DNA from: Hyphomicrobiales bacterium
Lineage (GTDB): Bacteria > Pseudomonadota > Alphaproteobacteria > Rhizobiales > JAJFHC01
Reading direction: 5' to 3'
NCBI GenBank assembly: GCA_021775835.1
Contig: JAJFHC010000014.1
Coordinates: 1 to 48,062 of the forward strand
DNA: 48,062 bases
The notes under the pieces were generated by a model. It saw only the letters and a program-made list of their open reading frames with translations, was not told where the DNA came from and made no database searches. Position numbers and translations under genes: made by a program. Below are positions 1-8,744 of the stretch, piece by piece (the first letter of the stretch is position 1; every line of letters starts with the position of its first letter).

Positions 1-1309
1 TGTGGATGCGGTCGTCGTTGAGACCAAATCCGATCAGCAGGCTGTCCATTCCTAGAATCCGACGAAAGCTCTCCACAACCGGAATCGATCCGCCGCAGCC
101 CATGAGGACTGCATCGCGGTTGAACTCCTGCTTCAGGGCTGTGGCCGCTTTCGACAGGTAGGGGGTCGTGACATCGACCTGGATCGCGGCCCCTGCCCCA
201 TGATCGATAAACTCGACCTTGCAGTCGGCCGGCAACCGGTCCCGGATGAACTGCTTGAAGGCGTCACGGATGGCAAAAGGATCCTGCTTGCCAACCAGCC
301 TGCAGGATATCTTGGCTGTCGCCCGCGACGGTATGACGGTTTTGGTGCCATCGCCGGTATATCCGCCAATGATACCGTTGACCTCACATGTGGGCCGTGA
401 CCAGATCTGTTCCAACACGCTGCGTCCGGTTTCCCCTGCCGGCACGCCAAGGCCGACATCGCCCAGGAATTCCGATTCCGAGAAATCAAGGTTATCCCAC
501 TGTTCGCGAACAGCAGCGGGCAGTTCCTCGACGCCGTCGTAGAATCCAGGCACCTGAACCCGGCCATCGTCGTCGTGAAGGTCGGACAGCATTCGGTTGA
601 GAACGCGTATCGGATTGCGCGCGGCACCACCGAACATGCCTGAGTGCAGGTCCAGGCCGGGACCGGTTACAATCACCTCGATCCCGAGCAGTCCCCGCAG
701 CATGGTTGTTATGGCAGGCGTCTTCGCGTCCCACATTCCAGTGTCGCAGATCAGTGCCACATCTGCCGACAATTCGTCCCGGTTGGCTTCCAGAAAGGGA
801 TCCAGATTTATGCTGCCGCATTCTTCCTCACCTTCCAGGACCATGGTCACGCGGACCGGTAACGATTCATGAATGTCGAGATGCGCACGGCAGGCTTCGA
901 CGAAGGTCATCAACTGGCCCTTGTCATCGCAGGCGCCGCGGCCGACGATATGCTTCGCGCCGTTGACTTCGACCAGGCGCGGCTCAAACGGCGGTGCGTC
1001 CCACAACTCCAGCGGGTCCACGGGTTGAACATCGTAATGCCCGTAAAAAAGCACATGCAGGGCATTGTCCCGGTTCGGCGGATTGTAGTGCGCAACGACC
1101 ACCGGATGCCCAGGGGTATCGCGAACAGTGGTTTCAAAGCCCAGACCGTCGAGTGATTTCTTCATCCAATCGGCGGCCTGGCGACAGCCGGCGGCATAGT
1201 CGGGGTCGGTGGAAATGCTCTCGATCCGTACCAGATCGAAAAGGCGCTCCAGGCTGTTTTCGAGACCTGTATCGATGTGATCGAGAACCGGGGCAATGTC
1301 GTCGCTCAT
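1..1309 (-). CDS. M20 family metallodipeptidase (C-terminus cut by window edge)
   Basis: The reverse strand is open from ATG at 1309 to the window edge (436 codons, no stop), so the C-terminus is missing. It reads as an M20/M25/M40 zinc peptidase of the dipeptidase type: the metal-site segment YGHYDVQP near residue 90, then GRGACDDKGQ, then LEGEEECGS carrying the general-base and metal glutamates, then the dimerisation segment with LHSGMFGG and the late GGSIP motif. It probably hydrolyses dipeptides or acylated amino acids in the cytoplasm. It is transcribed in the same direction as the serine dehydratase upstream but is separated from the 77-aa gene by about 110 bp, so co-transcription is uncertain. 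The family call is firm; the substrate is not known. Confidence 0.92.
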   Translation of the reverse strand, partial: MSDDIAPVLDHIDTGLENSLERLFDLVRIESISTDPDYAAGCRQAADWMKKSLDGLGFETTVRDTPGHPVVVAHYNPPNRDNALHVLFYGHYDVQPVDPLELWDAPPFEPRLVEVNGAKHIVGRGACDDKGQLMTFVEACRAHLDIHESLPVRVTMVLEGEEECGSINLDPFLEANRDELSADVALICDTGMWDAKTPAITTMLRGLLGIEVIVTGPGLDLHSGMFGGAARNPIRVLNRMLSDLHDDDGRVQVPGFYDGVEELPAAVREQWDNLDFSESEFLGDVGLGVPAGETGRSVLEQIWSRPTCEVNGIIGGYTGDGTKTVIPSRATAKISCRLVGKQDPFAIRDAFKQFIRDRLPADCKVEFIDHGAGAAIQVDVTTPYLSKAATALKQEFNRDAVLMGCGGSIPVVESFRRILGMDSLLIGFGLNDDRIH

Positions 1310-1420
1310 CTTCGCTAACTTCCGCTTTTACATGTTTGTTGGATTCGCCTGCACAGGCAGGCCGATGACCATAATCGTCTGGATCGTATAAGACCAGTGC
1401 CGGAGGATGCAGTCTCGCGC

Positions 1421-1654
1421 TCAGGCGTCAAAATGGGTCAGGAGTTGTCTGATCTCGCGGTCTCTCGGTGCAAAACTGGTCAGGGCCTTGTTGAAACGTA
1501 TGACCATTTGTGGAATGTCCGGATCGCCATTCTCGGAAATATTGTCCCGCAACGCGCCGACAATCTCGGCGTAGAATTCGTGGCTTGCCTTCAGCAGGCC
1601 AAGGGAGCGGACCATTTCCGGTACAAGAGGCGGCAGTTCGTTCTTGTCAGGCAT
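1421..1654 (-). CDS. Hypothetical protein, 77 aa
   Basis: I do not recognise a family. The start is ATG at 1654 with a good Shine-Dalgarno (GTGAGG, about 5 nt upstream). The protein is mostly helical in appearance and soluble, with no signal peptide or membrane segment. The residue composition looks like a real small protein. It lies about 40 bp downstream of the serine dehydratase stop on the same strand and could be the last gene of that transcript. Confidence 0.65.
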   Translation of the reverse strand: MPDKNELPPLVPEMVRSLGLLKASHEFYAEIVGALRDNISENGDPDIPQMVIRFNKALTSFAPRDREIRQLLTHFDA

Positions 1655-1695
1655 GAAAACCTCACCAAATTACTGATTGCAATCGGGGCAAATCC

Positions 1696-3078
1696 TTAGC
1701 ACGCGACAACGTTGACCGCCAAACCGCCCTGGCTGGTTTCCTTGTATTTGCTGGCCATGTCGCATCCGGTCTGGCGCATGGTCTCTATTACTGCATCGAG
1801 CGAAACGTGGTGCTCACCGTCGCCCTTGAGCGCAAGGGAGGCTGCGTTGATGGCCTTGACCGCTCCCATGGCATTGCGCTCGATGCACGGGATCTGGACC
1901 AGTCCGCCAACCGGGTCGCAGGTCATGCCGAGATGATGTTCCAAACCGATTTCGGCGGCATTTTCCACCTGCTCGTTGGTCCCGCCCAGAGCTGCCGCCA
2001 GGCCTGCGGCCGCCATGGCGCTGGCTGACCCGACTTCACCCTGGCATCCCATTTCAGCACCGGATATGGAAGCGTTCTGCTTGATCAGGCTGCCGACGGC
2101 GGTTGCGGCCAGAAAGAAATCGATGATGCCGTCGTCCGAACTTGCCGGAAAGAACTCGCGATAATAACGGATGGTCGCCGGGATCACCCCTGCAGCGCCA
2201 TTGGTCGGCGCCGTGACAACGCGGCCTCCCGAGGCGTTTTCCTCATTGACTGCGATCGCATAAAGACTGGTCCAGTCGATGCAGTCGTGGGGGAGTTTGG
2301 CGTTGCGACCGGCGTCCGTGATCAACTCACGATGGATGCCTGCCGCACGCCGACGCACGGACAACCCACCCGGTAGCTTGCCCTCGCCCTTCAGGCCCCG
2401 GTCGATACATCCGGTCATGACATTCCAGATCGCCATGATGCCATCGCGAACCTGCGTTTCACTGCGTCGGGCACATTCGTTGGCCATGATCATCGTCGTG
2501 ATGGTCTTGCCGGACACTTGCCCCATCTCCAGCATTTCAGTCGAGCTCTTGAACGGAAACGGCAGGCGAACCTCGTCCTGGATCATCGGCGCAACCGATG
2601 TAAGCTCCTCCTCGGTTGCGATGAAGCCACCGCCTATCGAGTAGAAAACCTCGGAAGCCAGTTCGGCACCCGTCGTATCAAAAGCCTTGAATCTCATGCC
2701 GTTGGAGTGGGCAGGCAGAAAGTTCTTGAAGTCCAGCACAAGGTCTTCGCGTTCGTTGAAGCCGATCTTGCGTCCGCCCAACAGCCGCAGGCTCTGCGAC
2801 GACCTGATCTGTTCCTGGATTACTTCAACGTCGTCTGGATCGACCTCGTTGGGCTTCTCGCCCGACAGGCCCAGCAAAATGGCCCGGTCGGTGCCGTGCC
2901 CCTTGCAGGTAAAGGCCAACGAGCCATGCAGGGAGACCACAACACGATCCACACTCTCGAGTGTGTTCGCAGCCTGAAGATCACGCAGAAAAGTCCCAGC
3001 GGCGACCATGGGCCCCACCGTATGGGAACTCGACGGGCCTATACCGATTTTGAACAGATCGAAAACACTGGCGGTCAT
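1696..3078 (-). CDS. sdaA: L-serine ammonia-lyase, single-chain iron-sulfur type
   Basis: Deaminates L-serine to pyruvate and ammonia in the cytoplasm using a [4Fe-4S] cluster. The 460-residue protein opens with [21 protein letters not shown], the family hallmark at the N-terminus of the beta domain, and the alpha domain carries the cysteines expected to hold the cluster in [17 protein letters not shown] and IPCIERNA. I place the start at the ATG at 3078 because GAGG lies about 7 nt upstream and the family begins exactly here; a further in-frame ATG at 3150 would add 24 unrelated residues. Length and motifs are normal. The C-terminus is GLAVNVVAC, the usual family ending. Its neighbour genes suggest an amino-acid catabolic setting. 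Confidence 0.95.
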   Translation of the reverse strand: MTASVFDLFKIGIGPSSSHTVGPMVAAGTFLRDLQAANTLESVDRVVVSLHGSLAFTCKGHGTDRAILLGLSGEKPNEVDPDDVEVIQEQIRSSQSLRLLGGRKIGFNEREDLVLDFKNFLPAHSNGMRFKAFDTTGAELASEVFYSIGGGFIATEEELTSVAPMIQDEVRLPFPFKSSTEMLEMGQVSGKTITTMIMANECARRSETQVRDGIMAIWNVMTGCIDRGLKGEGKLPGGLSVRRRAAGIHRELITDAGRNAKLPHDCIDWTSLYAIAVNEENASGGRVVTAPTNGAAGVIPATIRYYREFFPASSDDGIIDFFLAATAVGSLIKQNASISGAEMGCQGEVGSASAMAAAGLAAALGGTNEQVENAAEIGLEHHLGMTCDPVGGLVQIPCIERNAMGAVKAINAASLALKGDGEHHVSLDAVIETMRQTGCDMASKYKETSQGGLAVNVVAC

Positions 3079-3240
3079 GACGGACCTCACTATTGGGTTT
3101 GTCCGGCAATAAGGGGAGTCAAACCGGACGTTACCGCGATATCGCGCCATTTTTCAGGCACGATCTCAACCCATGCCGACAGGAATGAAACCATGAACGA
3201 CAGGTTGGAGATCGCAGACCTTGATTTTCAACGAAATATC

Positions 3241-3358
3241 TGCGCCCTCTTCGTCACCCTTGAACCTGCTTTTGCAGGGTCGAGGGTCCATTGGCGAGGG
3301 CGCAATGTTGAAGCATATGCGAAGGAATCCTCGACCTCTGACAAGGTCAAGGATGACG
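3241..3358. repeat. Intergenic palindromic element with nested hairpins
   Basis: The 306 bp between the serine dehydratase start and the next stop codon hold no convincing gene. They contain a nested inverted repeat: outer arms TGCGCCCTC (3241-3249) and GAGGGCGCA (3296-3304), perfect over 9 bp, and inside them a 14-bp stem (3256-3269 with 3274-3287; one wobble, one mismatch) closed by TTTT. A second hairpin follows (CCTCGACCT 3329-3337, AGGTCAAGG 3344-3352) ending in ATGACG. A 69-codon open frame across it (3166-3375, minus) is explained by the repeat. The layout resembles dispersed palindromic units of alphaproteobacterial intergenic DNA; copy number cannot be judged here. Confidence 0.6.
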
Positions 3359-3384
3359 GATAGTCGGTTTGGCAACCCGGACTT

Positions 3385-3714
3385 TTATCGTACAGCAACC
3401 ACATCAAAGACGTTCACTGAGATCGTCAAAGTCCCGTCGCCCACAAGCTCCATGAACCGCCGGCTCGACTCCGACTCTCCCCAGCGTGGATCCTGCATGC
3501 AGGATTCGTGATGCGCCTGTGTTTGCCACTGCAGGTACTGAACGATCCGTGACCCACCCGTGCTGATATGTGTTGCCCCGGACACGAAGCCGTCAAATTG
3601 TGCAAAATCCTCCAGCCCGGCAGCGGCATGCGTCAGGGCTTCATTCATGGCATCGCCTTCACCATCAACAGTAACGATGACGGTGCAGACATCCCGGTCG
3701 GTACTGATGTGCAT
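3385..3714 (-). CDS. Antibiotic biosynthesis monooxygenase (ABM)-like ferredoxin-fold protein
   Basis: A small protein (109 aa from the ATG at 3714; an in-frame ATG at 3747 would give 120 aa) with the look of a dimeric alpha/beta ABM domain: a beta strand (VCTVIVTVDG), a helix, then FDGFVSGATHIS and RIVQYLQWQTQAHHES, the typical strand-helix pattern ending in a query-W-x-x-H segment. Such proteins act on quinone-like or haem substrates or serve as stress dimers; the reaction here is unknown. AAAGG lies about 8 nt before the 3714 start. It follows livF by 57 bp on the same strand and is probably the last gene of the importer operon, which is an unusual partner for a LIV transporter. Confidence 0.7.
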   Translation of the reverse strand: MHISTDRDVCTVIVTVDGEGDAMNEALTHAAAGLEDFAQFDGFVSGATHISTGGSRIVQYLQWQTQAHHESCMQDPRWGESESSRRFMELVGDGTLTISVNVFDVVAVR

Positions 3715-3771
3715 TGCTTTCGCCTTTCGGTCTGGAACAGCGGACAAGCCGGGACCATCAAGGCGCCTGGT

Positions 3772-4659
3772 TTAGCCGCCGAGGAACAGGCGGCCGACGT
3801 CCGGGTCATCGAGCAGTTCACTGCCTGGTCCCGCCTTCGCCAACTGTCCGGAAACCAGCACATAGCCGATGTCGGCAAAGTCGAGGCCCTTCTTGGCGTT
3901 CTGTTCGACCATGACAATTGTCTTGCCTTCCGCGTTCTGCAGATCGTCGAGGATCTCGAACACCATGTCAATGTAACGCGGCTCGAGACCGATCGAAGGC
4001 TCGTCCACAAGCAGGACTTCCGGGTTCATCACCAGCGCGCGGGAAATTTCCAGCAGCCTGCGCTCGCCGCCCGACAGGACCTTTGCCGGTTGATTGCGTC
4101 GGTTGGCCAGCCGGTCGTATTTCTGAAAAACCTTCTCGGCTGCTTCCTTGGCCTCATCGGGACGATCCTTGAGAAAGCCGCCCATCCAGAGATTTTCTTC
4201 GACCGTCATGTTGGGAAAGACGGAATTATCCTGAAGGATGTAGGCAATACCGGCGTCGCGCAGCTTCTCGTTGGGCTTCTTGGTGGTCACCTTTTGTCCC
4301 TGAACGGTGATTTCGCCGCCAAAGATGTTTGTGAAACCGAAGATCGAGTGCAACACCGTCGACTTGCCGGCACCATTGGGGCCGATCAGACACAGCGACT
4401 GTCCGGCCCCTACCCGCAGACTGAAATCGTGCAGGATCTCCATGGCCCCATAACCCGCACGCAGGCCATCGATCGACAGGAACGTGTCGCCCTTGACGAG
4501 TTTTTCCAGCTCGGCTGGGGTTGGCGCATCGCCGGCAATCTTCTGGGCCTCGCGGGCGACATCGTCGACCGACAGAACGGTGGAAACGCCGCCACCGCCA
4601 TAGCCGCTGGTCCGACTCTCGGCTTCGCCTTGCGTGCCGTTGTCGTTTTCCTCAACCAT
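3772..4659 (-). CDS. livF: Branched-chain amino acid-type ABC transporter ATPase LivF, N-terminally extended
   Basis: Cytoplasmic ATPase of a LIV-type importer. Visible motifs: Walker A GPNGAGKST, Q-loop ILQDNSVFPNMTV, ABC signature VLSGGERRLLEI, Walker B VLLVDEPSIGL and the switch region VMVEQN. At 295 aa it is about 55-60 residues longer than usual LivF: the ABC core begins only at FLSIDGLRAGYG, after an acidic and glycine-rich leader (including YGGGG) and a short helical stretch. The ATG at 4659 overlaps the livG stop (TGATG), implying translational coupling, so the extension is likely real and translated rather than a misplaced start. The substrate family follows from the transporter as a whole, not from this subunit. 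Confidence 0.93.
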   Translation of the reverse strand: MVEENDNGTQGEAESRTSGYGGGGVSTVLSVDDVAREAQKIAGDAPTPAELEKLVKGDTFLSIDGLRAGYGAMEILHDFSLRVGAGQSLCLIGPNGAGKSTVLHSIFGFTNIFGGEITVQGQKVTTKKPNEKLRDAGIAYILQDNSVFPNMTVEENLWMGGFLKDRPDEAKEAAEKVFQKYDRLANRRNQPAKVLSGGERRLLEISRALVMNPEVLLVDEPSIGLEPRYIDMVFEILDDLQNAEGKTIVMVEQNAKKGLDFADIGYVLVSGQLAKAGPGSELLDDPDVGRLFLGG

Positions 4660-5402
4660 CAATGCGCTCCCAGATAGGCGTCGACGACGCGTTGATCGTT
4701 CTGGATTTCATCGGGTGACCCATTTGCCAGCATCTCGCCATGGGCCAGACAATAGATGTGCTCAGCCAGATTCATGATCACGCGCATGTTGTGCTCGATC
4801 ACGAACAGGGTGATTCCGAATTCCTCGTTGGCTCTCTTCAGGCGATCGATCAGGCCGTTGATCAGTGTCGGGTTGATGCCGGCGGTTGGCTCATCGAGCA
4901 TGAGCACGGTCGGCTCGTTCATGAGCGCCATGGCGAATTCCAGCAGCTTTTGCTGGCCGAAGGACAATGAACCGGATCGCAGAAAACGCTTTTCATAAAG
5001 GCCAACGAATTCCAGCAGCCGGTCTGCACGCTCGTAGTCTTCCTTGGTGTTGCGGCTGAACATATCCGAATAGCCCATCTTGCGGTGAGGCATGGAGATC
5101 AGCATGTTCTCGACGCCGTTCATGGCGCTGTAGATGCGGGTCTGTTGGAAGGTGCGCAGCAATCCCAGGCGGGCAATTTCCTGGACCTGAAGTTTCGAGA
5201 TTTCCTTGTTACGGAACTTGATCGATCCGGCATCGATCGGGTGATAGCCGACTATTGAATTGAACAGCGTGGTCTTGCCCGATCCGTTCGGACCGATCAG
5301 ACCCGTAATGCCGCCCTCCTTGACGTCGAGAGAGACATCCTTGTTGGCGATAACTCCGCCGTAGGCCTTGCTGGTGTTCTTGACTTCGATGATAGCGGTC
5401 AT
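4659..5402 (-). CDS. livG: Branched-chain amino acid-type ABC transporter ATPase LivG
   Basis: Second ATPase of the importer, 247 aa. It shows Walker A GPNGSGKTT, the signature SLSFGQQKLLEF, Walker B VLMLDEPTAGINP, and the H-loop in FVIEHNMRVIM; ends in VVDAYLGAH, the standard LivG tail. I start it at the ATG at 5402, which overlaps the livM stop by four bases (ATGA), rather than at an upstream in-frame codon at 5453 that would add an unrelated arginine-rich leader. Its own stop overlaps livF. Length and motifs are normal. Confidence 0.95.
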   Translation of the reverse strand: MTAIIEVKNTSKAYGGVIANKDVSLDVKEGGITGLIGPNGSGKTTLFNSIVGYHPIDAGSIKFRNKEISKLQVQEIARLGLLRTFQQTRIYSAMNGVENMLISMPHRKMGYSDMFSRNTKEDYERADRLLEFVGLYEKRFLRSGSLSFGQQKLLEFAMALMNEPTVLMLDEPTAGINPTLINGLIDRLKRANEEFGITLFVIEHNMRVIMNLAEHIYCLAHGEMLANGSPDEIQNDQRVVDAYLGAH

Positions 5403-6442
5403 TCTGCGGCCTCCGCTTTGAGGTCTTTCTGATCGACACGGACACCGAACCACTCAGGCTTCCTGAGCTTCAACCATCCCAGAACGCCGTCCTGGAAATA
5501 GACAACGGTGACGACGATCAGCGCGCCCAGCGCCACCCATTGCCAACCCAGGAAATAGTTCCAGGTCACTTCCTTGAAGACATGGAACATGATGGCGCCG
5601 ATCACCGGGCCCCACAAGGTGCCCTTGCCCCCGAGCAGAACGCAGACAACCATGAAAATCCCCAGATTGATAGTCTGATAGGCCGTCTCAAGCGGCTCGA
5701 AATGAATCAGCTGGAAGGCGGAAATCGATCCGGCGATGCCGACAAAGAACGCCGCGATTGCCCAGGCGATGAGCTTGTAGGTCAGGGTGTGGATCCCCAT
5801 GCCTTCGGCTTTTTCCTCGTCGTCGCGAATGGCATTCAAGGCTGCCCCGAAACGGGTTTGATAGAGCCATCTGACAAAGGCGAAGAGCAGGACACCGAGG
5901 ATTGCAAAGGCGAAGTAGAAGAATATCTTGCCATCATCGAGATCGCCGGGAAACACCGGCAGGGCTATGCCCTGACCGCCGCCAACCCAGTCCCAGTTCG
6001 ACACCAGTTCGCCTGCGGCGATCGCGACGCCCAGGGTACCGATGGCAAAATACGGACCGCGCAATCCGAATGTGATGTAACCGATGATCACCGCGCATAC
6101 TGCACAGAATACCCCTGCGGCGATCGACCCGAGGAACATACCCAGGAAGTACTGCGTTTCCGTGAACTTGAAGATGCCACCGCCAGCCGCGTTGGTATAA
6201 TCGGCGACGTTGTAGACCAGTCCAATGGCAACGACGGCTGTGACGTACATGCCCGTGCCGTAGAAGAAGATATTGCCGAGCGAGTTATAGCCCATCTGGC
6301 CGCCGGTGATGTCCCAGGTAAGGGCCACAATGATCATCAGCCACAATGTCGCCAGCTGTGTTCCGTAGTCGGGGAAGACAAAAGGCGCGGCGAACGAGAT
6401 CACCAGAAGGCCCGTGTAGAGAATGGATTTGTTCAATTTCAT
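5399..6442 (-). CDS. livM: Branched-chain amino acid-type ABC transporter permease LivM
   Basis: Inner-membrane permease of 347 aa with about nine to ten hydrophobic segments, beginning with the first at ILYTGLLVISFAAPFVF and including the family's LRGPYFAIGTLG and the cytoplasmic loop RFGAALNAIRDDEEKAEGMGI that contacts the ATPases. AGGGA lies about 8 nt before the ATG at 6442. The gap to livH is 11 bp and the 3' end overlaps livG. A periplasmic loop rich in Asn/Thr/Gly near residues 80-95 is somewhat longer than average. The family call is secure. Confidence 0.94.
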   Translation of the reverse strand: MKLNKSILYTGLLVISFAAPFVFPDYGTQLATLWLMIIVALTWDITGGQMGYNSLGNIFFYGTGMYVTAVVAIGLVYNVADYTNAAGGGIFKFTETQYFLGMFLGSIAAGVFCAVCAVIIGYITFGLRGPYFAIGTLGVAIAAGELVSNWDWVGGGQGIALPVFPGDLDDGKIFFYFAFAILGVLLFAFVRWLYQTRFGAALNAIRDDEEKAEGMGIHTLTYKLIAWAIAAFFVGIAGSISAFQLIHFEPLETAYQTINLGIFMVVCVLLGGKGTLWGPVIGAIMFHVFKEVTWNYFLGWQWVALGALIVVTVVYFQDGVLGWLKLRKPEWFGVRVDQKDLKAEAAE

Positions 6443-6453
6443 CGCATCATTCC

Positions 6454-7365
6454 CTATTGCAGAACCTGTCGGGAACGACGCTGCTGCGCCAACCGGATCA
6501 TCAGCACAAGAAGAAGCAGGAGCACGGCGATGGCCTGCTGGTAACCGATGCCAAATATGTGTGCCCCGTATTGTTCAAGCGCACCGATGCCAAGTCCGGC
6601 CGCGATAACACCAGGAAGATTTCCCAGGCCTGCCGCTGTCACAATCACGAATGAGCGGATGGAATAGGTGATCCCGTAGAACGGCTGGATCAACCAGACC
6701 ATGACGATGATCGCACCGGCTGCCCCACAGATTGCGGCATTGAGAGAGAAAGTGAAGGAATAGACTTTTTCTGTATCAATTCCCATGACCCTTGCCGCGC
6801 GGGCATTCTGGGCGGTCGCACGGATCGCCTGTCCCATTCGGCTGCGTTTCATGAAAATAACGACCCCGAGGGCCAGGGTGGAAGCCATGATGACGCCGAT
6901 CAATTTGGCGATGGGGACATCGACAAAGTCTTCAAAGAAATACAGTGTCGGGTAATCGAGCTTGATGCTTTGCGTGTCAGAACCGAACATCAGGTTCAGA
7001 ATCTGGGCAATCATGATCGCCAACCCAAACGTCGCCAGTAGCGACGTGAACAGATCACGGCCGATGACTCGGGCAATTACGGTCTTGTAGATGACCCAAC
7101 CGATGCCCCACAAAACAATAAATGCGATCGGGACGCCGAGCAGAGGCGGCAGGCCTTGCTTCGACAGCCACCAGGCCACATAGCCGCCAGCGATGACAAA
7201 GTCGCCCTGGGCCAGGTTCTTTACATTCATCACCCCCCAGACGAGCGCCAGTCCGTAGGCTGCCACTGCGAACAGGGCGCCAATCATGATGCCATCAAGA
7301 ATGATTTTCAGGTTGACGACTGGAAATTCAAATAGAAGGGATATGTTTCCGTAGATCTGGTCCAT
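6454..7365 (-). CDS. livH: Branched-chain amino acid-type ABC transporter permease LivH
   Basis: Inner-membrane permease of 303 aa with eight or so hydrophobic segments. Family signatures are ILDGIMIGALFAVAAYGLAL at the N-terminus, GDFVIAGGYVAW, and the coupling loop MGQAIRATAQNARAARVMGID. A GGAGGG site precedes the ATG at 7365. It lies downstream of the binding protein gene with a 122-bp gap that contains a strong hairpin, so it is probably expressed from the same transcript at a lower level. Confidence 0.94.
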   Translation of the reverse strand: MDQIYGNISLLFEFPVVNLKIILDGIMIGALFAVAAYGLALVWGVMNVKNLAQGDFVIAGGYVAWWLSKQGLPPLLGVPIAFIVLWGIGWVIYKTVIARVIGRDLFTSLLATFGLAIMIAQILNLMFGSDTQSIKLDYPTLYFFEDFVDVPIAKLIGVIMASTLALGVVIFMKRSRMGQAIRATAQNARAARVMGIDTEKVYSFTFSLNAAICGAAGAIIVMVWLIQPFYGITYSIRSFVIVTAAGLGNLPGVIAAGLGIGALEQYGAHIFGIGYQQAIAVLLLLLVLMIRLAQQRRSRQVLQ

Positions 7366-7434
7366 TCTATCCGGCCCTCCCTTGGCCGGGGGCGTTCACT
7401 GCGGCAGGATTGCCGGCAATGGTGCCGATGGTGG

Positions 7435-7467
7435 GTGTCCGGACATTAAACGGGAATGTCCGGACAC
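7435..7467 (-). promoter_or_regulatory. Perfect 13-bp stem-loop between binding-protein gene and livH
   Basis: GTGTCCGGACATT (7435-7447) and its exact complement AATGTCCGGACAC (7455-7467) flank a 7-base loop. It starts 20 bp after the binding-protein stop. No T-run follows in either direction, so it is not a classical terminator. In periplasmic-binding-protein operons a hairpin at this site commonly protects the 5' part of the transcript and lowers expression of the permease genes; that role is inferred here from position. Confidence 0.7.
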
Positions 7468-7487
7468 GGATTTGTCTCGAATGAGGC

Positions 7488-8744
7488 TTACTGAGCCTTG
7501 CGTGGCCAGTTCAGAGGGTGCGACGCAAAGGCAGACGGGGCTACCACATTGTACTTGCCGTCCTGAATCTGGCGCAGCACCATCGGCTTGGCGATGTTGT
7601 TGCCGGCTTCAGAGAACTTGATGCCGCCGTAGAAGGTCTTCAGATCAGTTGCCGCAAGGGCGTCACGGACCTTGTCCTTGTCAAGCGAACCAGCCCGTTC
7701 GAAGGCGTCCTTGAAGACATAAACCGCAGCAGATGCCTGTGCAGTCTGATAGGGAACCTTCTTTTCGGCATATTCAGTGAAAGCAGCCTTGAACTCTTTT
7801 TCGTAGTTCGCCGCCGTGCCGAAGATCGGGTCTTCATATTTGAGCGTTTCCGCCCACTGGGTGGAACACAGGATATCATTGGCGGAAGCGCCGAAGTTAC
7901 CGGTCACGTCGGCCGCTTCACAATGGGTGATGGCGACCATCGGCACATTGATCTTCTTCTCACCGATTTGACGCACGGCAGTAGCCGCACCCTTAGAGTG
8001 TCCGGAGACAATCAACACGTCAGGCTTCAGCAGCTTAACCTTGGTCAGGATCGCACTCATGTCGGAAAGATCACGGGGAAGCTTTTCGTCGAGCACGACC
8101 TGCATGCCATATTTCTTGGCATCGTCCAGAACACCAGCACGGATGTCGAGTGAGAACGGATCGTTCTCGACGGCAACCGCGACCTTGACCGATGAAGGCT
8201 TCTTGCCTTCCTTCTCAGCCATCTCAGCCGCAAGCGCTACGGCCGACGCCAGATACTGCTCTGAGGTCGAAAGCACGGCAAACAGGTACTTGTAGCCCTT
8301 GTTGAACAGCGAACGCGATGCGCCTTCGGCTTCAACCATGGGAATCTTGTACTTTTCGGTTACCGGCGCGATCGCCTTGGTCAGACCGGATGAGTATGGG
8401 CCGAGCAGGTATTGAATCTTGTCCTGGCTGATCAGGCGTTCCGCCAGGGTGGCGCCACGGTCGCCCTTGGACTCATCATCGTAATACGTGACTTTGAAGT
8501 TGTAGCACTTGTCACCGATCTTGACGCCGCCGTTTTCGTCGATCTTCTTGATCGCGAACTCGTAGCCGTTCTTGGCATGGATGCCGTTGGTGGCATATTT
8601 ACCGGTCAACGAAATCGCCGAACCGATTTTCAACTCCTCGCAGTCCATGGCCGACGCTGTGCCCGGCACAGCAAGGGCCAGCGCCAAACTCGCGCCAAAC
8701 AGGACCTTGTTCATTCCAGTTGGTTTCGTTGTGAAATACTTCAT
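7488..8744 (-). CDS. Periplasmic amino acid/amide-binding protein of the LIV importer
   Basis: First gene of the importer operon; captures the substrate in the periplasm. The 418-aa protein has a signal peptide (MNKVLFGASLALALAVPGTA-SAMD region) followed by the type I periplasmic binding fold starting LKIGSAISLTGKYA, with YLLGPYSSGLTKAIAPV and VSGHSKGAATAVRQI later. I use the ATG at 8744 because GGGAGGAATC sits right before it; another in-frame codon lies 21 bases upstream. The signal peptide may really begin at the internal Met of residue 11. The protein is longer than LivJ/LivK (about 370 aa), which fits the amide/aromatic/urea-like branch of the family, so leucine should not be assumed as substrate. 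Confidence 0.92.
   Translation of the reverse strand: MKYFTTKPTGMNKVLFGASLALALAVPGTASAMDCEELKIGSAISLTGKYATNGIHAKNGYEFAIKKIDENGGVKIGDKCYNFKVTYYDDESKGDRGATLAERLISQDKIQYLLGPYSSGLTKAIAPVTEKYKIPMVEAEGASRSLFNKGYKYLFAVLSTSEQYLASAVALAAEMAEKEGKKPSSVKVAVAVENDPFSLDIRAGVLDDAKKYGMQVVLDEKLPRDLSDMSAILTKVKLLKPDVLIVSGHSKGAATAVRQIGEKKINVPMVAITHCEAADVTGNFGASANDILCSTQWAETLKYEDPIFGTAANYEKEFKAAFTEYAEKKVPYQTAQASAAVYVFKDAFERAGSLDKDKVRDALAATDLKTFYGGIKFSEAGNNIAKPMVLRQIQDGKYNVVAPSAFASHPLNWPRKAQ

Noticed and set aside
3166..3375. 69-codon minus-strand frame between serine dehydratase and the ABM-like gene
   Set aside because: It runs through the palindromic repeat and its sequence (DPRPCKSRFKGDEEGA) is what such repeats typically translate to.
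3568..6544. Long open frames on the plus strand (369 codons over livF, 334 codons over livM)
   Set aside because: Antisense shadows of well-conserved livF and livM; their translations are Arg/His/Asp-rich with no domain or ribosome site. Similar antisense frames over the aminotransferase (36499-37863), the P1 peptidase (25986-26813) and the MDR/hydrolase genes were dropped for the same reason.
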